From Acidimicrobiia bacterium UBA4744 (GTDB lineage Bacteria; Actinomycetota; Acidimicrobiia; Spongiisociales; UBA4744): a stretch of DNA of 12,710 bases. Of the stretch, positions 5,881 to 11,605 are shown in pieces; position 1 is the first letter of the stretch, and every line of letters begins with the position of its first letter. The DNA lies in the NCBI GenBank assembly GCA_002403855.1, contig DHIO01000003.1:15527-28236 (forward strand), in the 5' to 3' direction. The notes under the pieces are model-generated. The model was not told the DNA's origin, did no database searches, and worked only from the letters and a program-made list of their open reading frames with translations. A program made the position numbers and the translations under genes.

Positions 5881-7494
5881 GTGGCTCGACTGCTGAAACT
5901 AGCCGATCTCTACCGACGGGGTTTGGGATCCGGATGCCCTTTGGTACCAGGGGTTACCTCGGCGACATTGCGAGCGTTGGGGCCAGAAGGCCGGGTTCGA
6001 GTCCGTCCGGGTGTGCCGCTCGGAAGACTCGTGCTTGCGTTTGGTCGAGTTCCGTGGAGCATCGAGGGCAACCGTCACGTCCGGTTCGTCGGCGACGACG
6101 AGGAAGAGCCGGAGTTATCCCTTGCCAGGAGGCTCGATGGGTGGGATGTTCAAGGTGCGAGCCGGGTGGTGACCGTGCCGGATGACAAGGTGAGGATCGA
6201 CCCCGAGTTCCGTCCTACAGAGCCGGACGGTGAGGGCGGCCCGGGTCTCAGGTGGGCGGGGATCGCGGCGATGGTGCTAGCGGCATTCGTCCTCGGATGG
6301 CTGCTGCGATCCTCGCCATCCGAAACGCCCGAGCGCACAGGCTTGGATACCCTGCCGGCCGTAGCAACGAGGGCGGACACCTCAGAAGCCTCTGCGCCGG
6401 AAACCGGTCCTCCGTCTTCACCGGTTCCTTCGGTTCCCCCCGAACAAGCGGTCTCCAACGTGCCGTTGCGGGAGGCGGTGCCCGGCTTTGTCGACACGAT
6501 CACTGCCCTGACATGGGGGAACCACGGTGTCGACATCTTGCGATGGCGAGCGTCGCAACCGGCACCGGAGACCATCGTGTCACTCGATCATGATGACGGC
6601 GCCTGGAACAGGAGCGTGGACGCATCGGGACGATGGTTCGCCGACATCCGGGGGAATTTCGTCCTGACGGTTCATCACGTCAACGACGGCAATGGCCGGT
6701 CGAGGCGACCGCAGTTCGAAGAGATGGCCGGTGCGCAGGCGTGGTCCGCGGTGTGGCATGACACCCGCCCGGGCCGGCTGGCGTGGCTGGGATGTTCCCG
6801 GGAAAATCCTGTTTCCTCCAGCAACCTCTACACCGTCGACGTTTCCGTTCACGCTGCCCAACCAGTGGCCCTGCCTCTTCCCGACTTCGCGTGTGAGGAT
6901 CCCGGCGTGTGGCTGGCGAGATGGGGTGACTGGGGAACCCTATTGCACACGACCGAAGGATCCGGCACCGCCCAGGTGCTTCTGAACGCCGAAGGCACGG
7001 AGATTGCGAAGGGACGCCTCGGCCCCGAGGGCGAGTGGTTCGTAGGCGTCGGGCCCGGGGGCTCTACGGTCTGGACCGAGGGTCTGGGGAAAGAGGGAGC
7101 GTCGTCATTCCTCTTGTCTCCGGAGGGCCTCCATCGCAGGCCGGTGCCCGGACTCAATCTTGGTGAAAGACTCGAGAGCGCCTTGGGCTCTCCCGACGGA
7201 TCGCTTCTCGTCCTCGTCCCCGACCTCGTAGCCAGCTACGGATCAGTGGTGCGGATCGTCGAGGCCGACACCGGTTCCGTCATTGCCGAGATCACGGAAC
7301 CGAGCTGGTGGGTGACCAGGATGGTGTGGTCGACCGACGGCCGCTTCCTCGTCTATGAGCGGTGGCCCGACGTCACGTCCAATTGGGCAGGAGTGCCGCA
7401 GAATGTCGAACTGGTGTTCTACGACACCAAGGCCCAGGCCGTCGCTGCGCTTCCGCTTCCAGGGTACGCCCCCGCTCTTCGGTCCGCTCCTTGA
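5881..7494 (+). CDS. Single-pass membrane protein with large extracytoplasmic, possibly beta-propeller, domain
   Basis: Up to 537 residues. A cytoplasmic N-terminal part of about 125 residues is followed by one membrane helix at about 127-146 (GIAAMVLAAFVLGWLL), a Pro/Ser/Thr-rich linker (about 147-195, 'PETGPPSSPVPSVPPEQ'), and an outer domain of about 340 residues. That domain repeats short beta-like units with phrases such as 'DASGRWFADIRGNFVLTV', 'GSPDGSLLVLVPD' and 'WSTDGRFLVYERW'. Such '.SPDG..L' and '.STDGRFLVY' strands recall WD40/TolB-like propellers, but I cannot count blades or name a family. The topology (short N-in domain, one helix, propeller outside) suits a sensor or anchored binding protein. 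The start is uncertain: GTG 5881 is the upstream limit and lacks a ribosome binding site. GTG 6013 or GTG 6031, the latter with GGAAG 4 nt upstream, would trim 44 or 50 residues and leave more room for divergent promoters. Confidence 0.7.
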   Translation: MARLLKLADLYRRGLGSGCPLVPGVTSATLRALGPEGRVRVRPGVPLGRLVLAFGRVPWSIEGNRHVRFVGDDEEEPELSLARRLDGWDVQGASRVVTVPDDKVRIDPEFRPTEPDGEGGPGLRWAGIAAMVLAAFVLGWLLRSSPSETPERTGLDTLPAVATRADTSEASAPETGPPSSPVPSVPPEQAVSNVPLREAVPGFVDTITALTWGNHGVDILRWRASQPAPETIVSLDHDDGAWNRSVDASGRWFADIRGNFVLTVHHVNDGNGRSRRPQFEEMAGAQAWSAVWHDTRPGRLAWLGCSRENPVSSSNLYTVDVSVHAAQPVALPLPDFACEDPGVWLARWGDWGTLLHTTEGSGTAQVLLNAEGTEIAKGRLGPEGEWFVGVGPGGSTVWTEGLGKEGASSFLLSPEGLHRRPVPGLNLGERLESALGSPDGSLLVLVPDLVASYGSVVRIVEADTGSVIAEITEPSWWVTRMVWSTDGRFLVYERWPDVTSNWAGVPQNVELVFYDTKAQAVAALPLPGYAPALRSAP

Positions 7495-7526
7495 TGGAGA
7501 CTCTGCGTCTTAGCCCTCGGTCGAAC

Positions 7527-7547
7527 TCCCCGGTGGGCGGGCGGGGA
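7527..7547 (+). terminator. Weak hairpin after the membrane-anchored protein gene
   Basis: TCCCCG (7527-7532) and CGGGGA (7542-7547) form a 6-bp stem with a 9-nt G-rich loop, 33 nt after the stop, followed by the T/G stretch CTCTCGGTTTGTGTGT. A TAGTGT at 7563-7568 may be a -10 box for the next gene, though no -35 partner is evident. Confidence 0.35.
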
Positions 7548-7619
7548 CTCTCGGTTTGTGTGTAGTGTGATGGCGGGGAGGCCGAATATGGGGTTGAAGA
7601 GCGTGGAGGAGTGGGGACC

Positions 7620-8963
7620 ATGACGACCGAGAAGGATCTTCTGACGGAAGTCTCCCGGTTGCAGGCAGAGAACGAGGCACTGCGGCAGGCAATGGCCGAC
7701 GCTCCGGCTTCCCCGCCTCGACCGTCCCGCGTTCGGGCGGTTGTGGTTTGGACACTGATCGTGGTGGGCTGCCTGGCGGCGTCTTCTGCTGCGGTCGGGA
7801 TATGGGCACGGACCACTGCCCTCGACACGGAGACCTACGTGAACACGGTGGCGCCGCTGCCGCAGGACCCGGCGGTGTCCGCCGCTCTGGCTCAGCTGAC
7901 CGTCGACAGTATCTTCCGGGACGTCGACGCTGCCACCGAGGTCGAAGCGCTGCTTCCGAACGAACTCAGCTTCCTGGCGGCACCGGTCGGGGAGGCAGTG
8001 CGTGAGCTGTCGGTAGAGGGCGCGAGCCGGATCATCTCGACCGACGCTTTTGCAGAGGTGTGGGGATCTCTCAATCGAGTGGCTCACGCTCAAGCGGTGG
8101 CAGTCCTCACGGGTCGGGGTGCGGTAGCCATCACCCAGGAGGGCACGGTTGTTCTCGACCTGACCGACGCCGTATCAGTGGTGCGTACGGGCTTGGAAGA
8201 GGCGGGTTTGGGCGACGTGCTCCCGCCGCCGAGTGAGGAAGGGGCCGTGGTCGTCCTCTTCAACGACACGCAATTGGGGTTCCTGATATTGACGGTCGAT
8301 CTCTTGGACTTGCTCTATTGGGCTCTGCCGATCGTGACGATTGTGATGCTGGGGGCTGCATTGCTGCTGTCAACCGATCGCCGTCGCACCTGGCTGGGGA
8401 TCGGCATCGGGCTGGCCATCGCCATGGCAGGCTCGCTGCTGTTCCTGGAGCTGGCGCGGGGTGCGGTCGTTGAGGGAATCGAGGATCCGGTTGCGCAGGC
8501 GGCGATCGCCAGCGTGTGGGACCAGTTGTTCCGCAACCTGATCAACCTCCAGGCCGGGCTGCTGGTGCTTTCCCTCGTCATCGCGGTCACGGCCTTCCTC
8601 TTCGGTTCGCATCGATGGGCAGCGTCGTTCCGGAAGGGGGTCGGTCTCCGGATAGACAGCTTGCGCTCCCACGATCGTGCAGTCGCCGTCCAGGGCGATG
8701 CACTCGGGAGGTTCCTGAACGAGCACCTGGCGGGAGTCAGGCTGTTCGGCGTGGCCGCCGCGATCATATTCATGCTCTGGTGGCCCACGCTCACCATGGG
8801 GATCGTGCTCACGGCGGTAATCGGTCTGATCGTCTACCTGGGCCTGGTGGAGGTGGCGCGCCCCCATCGGCCGGTCGCCTCGGCTGCCGATATCGAGGTG
8901 ATCGACCTGACAGAGTCCGAGGAGTCCGAAGCGGAGGAGGCTACCGCGCCGCAGCCGAGCTAG
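7620..8963 (+). CDS. Multi-pass membrane protein with N-terminal coiled coil and acidic tail
   Basis: A 447-residue protein. Residues 2-25 (EKDLLTEVSRLQAENEALRQAM) have a leucine-spaced coiled-coil pattern. Membrane segment 1 lies at about 40-62. Directly after it comes 'LDTETYVNTVAPLPQDPAVSAALAQ', a stretch I recognise from a family of uncharacterised actinobacterial integral membrane proteins. An extracytoplasmic region to about 230 is followed by membrane segments at about 232-252, 260-280, 313-330, 374-391 and 394-412, and an acidic C-terminal tail (TESEESEAEEA). The ATG at 7620 is chosen for the strong GGAGGAG at 7605-7611, 8 nt upstream; the GTG at 7611 lies inside that site. The 125-bp gap to the previous gene argues for its own promoter. 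Function unknown; no catalytic motif seen. Confidence 0.8.
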   Translation: MTTEKDLLTEVSRLQAENEALRQAMADAPASPPRPSRVRAVVVWTLIVVGCLAASSAAVGIWARTTALDTETYVNTVAPLPQDPAVSAALAQLTVDSIFRDVDAATEVEALLPNELSFLAAPVGEAVRELSVEGASRIISTDAFAEVWGSLNRVAHAQAVAVLTGRGAVAITQEGTVVLDLTDAVSVVRTGLEEAGLGDVLPPPSEEGAVVVLFNDTQLGFLILTVDLLDLLYWALPIVTIVMLGAALLLSTDRRRTWLGIGIGLAIAMAGSLLFLELARGAVVEGIEDPVAQAAIASVWDQLFRNLINLQAGLLVLSLVIAVTAFLFGSHRWAASFRKGVGLRIDSLRSHDRAVAVQGDALGRFLNEHLAGVRLFGVAAAIIFMLWWPTLTMGIVLTAVIGLIVYLGLVEVARPHRPVASAADIEVIDLTESEESEAEEATAPQPS

Positions 8964-9187
8964 GCGAGTGGGCTGGTACAACGTCTGAACCCTCCCGGGC
9001 GGCGTCCTCCACCGAGAGCCTTCGCCTCCTCCCTTCCGTCTGTCGGGCGGGCGCTTTGCTCTGTAGCCCTGCTGCCGGGCCGCACCGATTTGGGCTGCGG
9101 CGGGGTGTTCAGAACCGACCGTCGACTGGTCAGGCTATGAACCTGCTTGACCTACGCCAACCCCGCAGACCAAGGGGAAGACGACGC

Positions 9188-9220
9188 GAACCGAGAATCC
9201 CGACCGGAAGGTCTCGGTTC
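9188..9220. repeat. Perfect 9-bp inverted repeat upstream of the SDR gene
   Basis: GAACCGAGA (9188-9196) and TCTCGGTTC (9212-9220) are perfectly complementary around a 15-nt loop. CCGACC inside that loop (9200-9205) is complementary to GGTCGG just downstream (9222-9227), so two overlapping, mutually exclusive pairings exist. The dyad ends 37 bp before the predicted -10 box of the dehydrogenase gene, a fitting position for an operator or for an end-of-transcript hairpin. Confidence 0.55.
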
Positions 9221-9257
9221 AGGTCGGCAAATCGGCATTTCCCGGCAGGCTCTGAAA

Positions 9258-9263
9258 TAGGAT
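9258..9263 (+). promoter_or_regulatory. Putative -10 box (TAGGAT) of a leaderless transcript
   Basis: TAGGAT lies 6 nt before the GTG at 9270, with no Shine-Dalgarno sequence in between. The -35 region is poor. It is the fourth case in the window with this geometry. Confidence 0.4.
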
Positions 9264-9269
9264 TCCCTG

Positions 9270-10058
9270 GTGATCCCCAACCTCTTCTCACTCGACCAAC
9301 GGGTCGCACTGGTGACCGGAGCGGGCAGTCCGACAGGAATCGGATTCGCCTCCGCCCGGTTGCTCGGCGAATTGGGGGCGCGCATCATGATCACCTCCAC
9401 CAGCGAGCGGATCCACACCCGCGTGTCCGAACTCGACGAGATCGGCATCGATGCCCGCGGCTCGTTCGGTGATCTCACCGAGGAGCCCTACGTCGACGCG
9501 CTCATTGAAGAGACCGTCAAGGCTTTCGGGCGGATCGACATCGTGGTCAACAACGCCGGAATGACCAGCGTCAGTGTTCCCGGCGAAAGCGAGGCGGGCG
9601 ATCTTGCGTCTCTCCCGACTTCCGTGTGGCGGGCATCTCTGCGCCGCAACCTCGACACGGCTTTCCTGGTGTCAAGGGCAACCTTGCCACATATGAAACG
9701 AAATGGGTGGGGCCGCATCATCAACGTCTCCAGCGTTACCGGACCCGTCATGGCAATGCGTTCGGATCCCGCCTATGCAGCGGCCAAAGCCGGGATGAGC
9801 GGCCTCACCCGATCGATCGCAGTCGACTATGCCCGGCACGGCATTACGGCCAACTCCGTCGCACCGGGGTGGATCGCAACGGGGTCGCAGACGACCGACG
9901 AGGCGAAGGAAGGATCAGTCACGCCGATTGGTCGCAGCGCCACCCCGGACGAGGTCGCCGCGGCGGTGGCCTGGCTGGCCACTCCGGGCGCCGGCTACAC
10001 GACCGGCCAGAGTATCGTCGTCGACGGGGGCAACTCGATCGCCGAAGAGCGAAGCTGA
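9270..10058 (+). CDS. Short-chain dehydrogenase/reductase (classical SDR, FabG-like)
   Basis: A 262-residue NAD(P)-dependent oxidoreductase of the classical SDR type, which usually reduces a ketone or oxidises a secondary alcohol. Seen in order: cofactor motif TGAGSPTGIG (16-25), NNAG (94-97), catalytic Asn127, Ser155 in NVSSVTG, and Tyr169/Lys173 in YAAAK. 'VDGG' near the C-terminus is also usual. The end of beta-2 reads ITSTSER with no acidic residue, resembling FabG (TATSEN), so NADP(H) is the likelier cofactor. TGAGSPTGIG has an extra Ser-Pro compared with the usual TGxxxGIG, and the spacing from Ser155 to Tyr169 is one residue longer than in FabG. The start is GTG 9270, chosen because the domain begins there and a TAGGAT box sits 6 nt upstream. 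It converges on the cyclodeaminase-family gene; a shared pathway is not shown. Substrate unknown. Confidence 0.9.
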   Translation: MIPNLFSLDQRVALVTGAGSPTGIGFASARLLGELGARIMITSTSERIHTRVSELDEIGIDARGSFGDLTEEPYVDALIEETVKAFGRIDIVVNNAGMTSVSVPGESEAGDLASLPTSVWRASLRRNLDTAFLVSRATLPHMKRNGWGRIINVSSVTGPVMAMRSDPAYAAAKAGMSGLTRSIAVDYARHGITANSVAPGWIATGSQTTDEAKEGSVTPIGRSATPDEVAAAVAWLATPGAGYTTGQSIVVDGGNSIAEERS

Positions 10059-10074
10059 CCGCCGAAGGACCGGC

Positions 10075-10093
10075 TCCGGCATCGAAGGCCGGA
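10075..10093 (+). terminator. Hairpin after the SDR gene
   Basis: TCCGGC (10075-10080) and GCCGGA (10088-10093) form a perfect 6-bp stem with a 7-nt loop, 16 nt after the stop. No T-run follows. A second dyad, GGCGC-N6-GCGCC at 10157-10172, lies in the middle of the 164-bp convergent spacer and could serve the opposing gene. Confidence 0.35.
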
Positions 10094-10222
10094 CATTGGG
10101 ATCCTGGTGGGCTCGGGATCACCCTCGTCGACGGAAAGTACCGCATCCCCATGATTGGCGCACCTCGGCGCCGACAACCTTGGTCCGGGTCATGGCTCAT
10201 CTCCGGCCACCGCCTGAGACTC

Positions 10223-11203
10223 TCACCCGCCGGCGATCACCTTACCGAGACCGGCGGCGCGGGCCCGCCGGTAGGCCTCGGGGAGTATGGCGGCGTACTC
10301 GCCCCAGATTCCCAGAGCCACATAGAGGATGGTTTCGTCCTCGGATTGCCGTCCGGGTGCCCGGCCTCCGACAATTTCCGGCCATTCGACCGTGTCTCTC
10401 TGAGTGAGGCGACCCGCGCCGATCAGATTGACCATCTCGGGAATGCGGTGGCTCACGTACTCCCAGCGATCGACGACCAGACGGTCGACCTTCCGGAAGA
10501 GCTCCTCGGCCACCTCCTGGTAGGAACCGAGACGGGCCACGAACGCCCCGGGTTTCAACCAGTCCGGCTCGACGTTGACCGCACTGCCGGTGGTGACGGT
10601 GACCACGATGTCGGCTCCGCGTACGGCCTCCTCAGGGGAGTCGACGACCCGGGTCGCCGCGTCGATCTCCTCGGCCATTTCGGCCGAGTACCGCTGCGCC
10701 GCCTCCGGGATCGCGTCCACCACGCGGAGTTCATCCAGGTCGAAGACGTGATCGAGGGCCTTGGCGTGGTGCCGTCCCAGAACACCGGCCCCGAAGACGG
10801 TGGCCACACGGGAGTCTTCTCGGGCGAGACTCCGGGCCGTGGCGGCGGTAGATGCGCCCGTCTTGAGCCCGGTGATCCAATCGGCCTCCATGAACGCCAC
10901 CGGCAAGCCGGTCGCGGCGTCGAATAGCAGCACCTGCGAGTCGGTGACCGGCAGCCCTTTGGCTTGATTCCCCTTGAAGAAGCTGAAGCTCTTCACATAG
11001 GCCAGGCTCTCGCCGGCCATGTAGCCCGAGAAGGGTTTGAGGAACCCGTCTGCCCCGACCGGCATGTAGAACTTGTCTCCCGCCACCTCTCCGGCCGCGT
11101 CGGCCTCGATGCCGCGCTGAGCCAGCTCGATGGCCTCCGGCATGCTCAAGGATCGCCGCACATCCGCTTCGGACAGGTACACGAGAGGGGGTCGATTCGC
11201 CAT
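10223..11203 (-). CDS. Ornithine cyclodeaminase/mu-crystallin family protein
   Basis: A 326-residue NAD(P)-binding enzyme. The family includes ornithine cyclodeaminase, archaeal alanine dehydrogenase, SbnB and mu-crystallin; all handle alpha-amino or imino acids. Visible landmarks are Lys71 in YVKSFSFFKGN, matching the substrate-binding lysine; 'VLLFDAATGLPVAFMEADWITGLKTGASTAA' (92-121), the family core; and a Rossmann motif GAGVLGRHH (138-146). In ornithine cyclodeaminase the catalytic aspartate follows a GG/GS pair; here the site reads LGSYQEV (225-231), with Tyr-Gln instead of Asp. The usual Arg of RTAAAS is Lys114. A true ornithine cyclodeaminase is therefore unlikely, and an amino-acid dehydrogenase, imine reductase or related role fits better. 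The ATG at 11203 is preceded by AGGAGA at 5-nt-scale spacing. It has a 393-bp divergent spacer from the DUF389 gene. Confidence 0.85.
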   Translation of the reverse strand: MANRPPLVYLSEADVRRSLSMPEAIELAQRGIEADAAGEVAGDKFYMPVGADGFLKPFSGYMAGESLAYVKSFSFFKGNQAKGLPVTDSQVLLFDAATGLPVAFMEADWITGLKTGASTAATARSLAREDSRVATVFGAGVLGRHHAKALDHVFDLDELRVVDAIPEAAQRYSAEMAEEIDAATRVVDSPEEAVRGADIVVTVTTGSAVNVEPDWLKPGAFVARLGSYQEVAEELFRKVDRLVVDRWEYVSHRIPEMVNLIGAGRLTQRDTVEWPEIVGGRAPGRQSEDETILYVALGIWGEYAAILPEAYRRARAAGLGKVIAGG

Positions 11204-11244
11204 CTTGTCTTCTCCTGTTGCATCGACGTCAGAGAGCCGTTCGG

Positions 11245-11250
11245 AATGTA
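11245..11250 (-). promoter_or_regulatory. Possible -10 box (TACATT) for the cyclodeaminase-family gene
   Basis: TACATT on the minus strand lies 41 nt upstream of the ATG at 11203, leaving room for a roughly 35-nt leader carrying the AGGAGA ribosome binding site. The -35 position shows no TTGACA-like hexamer, so this is tentative. Confidence 0.25.
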
Positions 11251-11366
11251 GCGACTCGCCGAGCGCTCGATGGTCGCATACCGGACACGGGAGGCCGCGA
11301 TGAAGCCGACGAAAGGCCTGCTGGTCTCGAGAGTGGCCGAAACACGCTCACCGTTCTGCGCCATCC

Positions 11367-11389
11367 CCCGCAGCCCGAACGGCTGCGGG
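11367..11389. repeat. Perfect 9-bp inverted repeat with 5-nt loop
   Basis: CCCGCAGCC (11367-11375) and GGCTGCGGG (11381-11389) are perfectly complementary around CGAAC. No T-run follows on either strand. It abuts the next dyad without a gap. Confidence 0.6.
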
Positions 11390-11420
11390 AAACACCGTCG
11401 GCCGTTCCGGGGCGGTGTTT
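11390..11420. repeat. Perfect 8-bp inverted repeat with A-start and T-end
   Basis: AAACACCG (11390-11397) and CGGTGTTT (11413-11420) are perfect arms, extendable by a T:G and a C:G pair, around a GC-rich loop. The A-rich beginning and T-rich end make it look like a short bidirectional terminator or an operator, and it lies just before the candidate promoter of the DUF389 gene. Confidence 0.5.
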
Positions 11421-11432
11421 GCCGGCGACTCC

Positions 11433-11440
11433 TATAGAAT
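11433..11440 (+). promoter_or_regulatory. Candidate -10 region (TATAGAAT) of the DUF389 gene
   Basis: TATAGAAT contains overlapping TATAGA and TAGAAT hexamers, the most AT-rich promoter-like element in the region. If used, transcription would begin near 11446 and the mRNA would carry a leader of about 160 nt before the ATG at 11606. No clear -35 hexamer is found at 16-18 nt. Confidence 0.4.
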
Positions 11441-11532
11441 GTCGGCACGGTGATGCGACCCAGGTCGCAGCGCCGAGGGCTGGGACCAACCTCGAAACGA
11501 GGGATTGGGGTACCGTATCGAAGCTAGCCGAC
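11441..11532 (+). ncRNA. Candidate structured 5' leader of the DUF389 gene
   Basis: The segment folds by eye into a closed multi-helix unit. GTCGGC (11441-11446) pairs with GCCGAC (11527-11532), and ACGGT (11447-11451) with ACCGT (11512-11516), leaving a 10-nt bulge. Inside are GCGACC-CA-GGTCGC (11455-11468) and CCAACCTCG-AAA-CGAGG-GA-TTGG (11486-11508). I cannot match it to a riboswitch class I know. A caution: the -10 box just upstream would place the transcript start near 11446 and remove the outermost helix. Confidence 0.3.
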
Positions 11533-11605
11533 GATTTCTCCTCGGTTTACTTGGGTCGACGCCAAAGGTCCGGGCATTGATCCTCACGGCGACGTCTTGG
11601 TGCTC

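Larger units (their letters stand above)
8964..9269. other. 306-bp intergenic region before the dehydrogenase gene
   Basis: No supported gene. It contains GCCGCA-N11-TGCGGC at 9079-9101, nested within AGCCC/GGGCT (9065-9096), possibly ending the upstream transcript though far from its stop. The stronger dyad at 9188-9220 and the TAGGAT box at 9258-9263 are listed separately. Confidence 0.45.
11204..11605. other. Divergent intergenic region dense in inverted repeats
   Basis: This 402-bp stretch separates the cyclodeaminase-family gene from the DUF389 gene. It holds two adjacent strong dyads (11367-11389 and 11390-11420), a -10-like TATAGAAT (11433-11440), a foldable segment (11441-11532), and a 45-codon ORF with a ribosome binding site (11300-11437; see findings). 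Longer open frames on both strands read as Arg/Pro/Ser-rich shadows and are not annotated. Confidence 0.5.

Noticed and set aside
5991..6010. GGTTCGAGTCC resembling a tRNA T-loop
   Set aside because: The flanking T-stem does not pair beyond two bases and no D-arm, anticodon arm or acceptor stem can be found upstream; it lies in a coding frame.
7362..7565. Forward frame crossing the end of the membrane-anchored protein gene
   Set aside because: Arg-rich out-of-frame shadow without a ribosome binding site.
11146..11448. Minus-strand frame overlapping the start of the cyclodeaminase-family gene
   Set aside because: It runs out of frame into that gene, has no family resemblance and no good ribosome binding site; the AGGAGA site serves the ATG at 11203.
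11460..11532. Known c-di-AMP (ydaO) riboswitch
   Set aside because: A GGGA-CCAA...TTGGGG arrangement is loosely reminiscent, but the hallmark GTGAATC-type stretch and the 5' conserved block are absent as far as I can judge.
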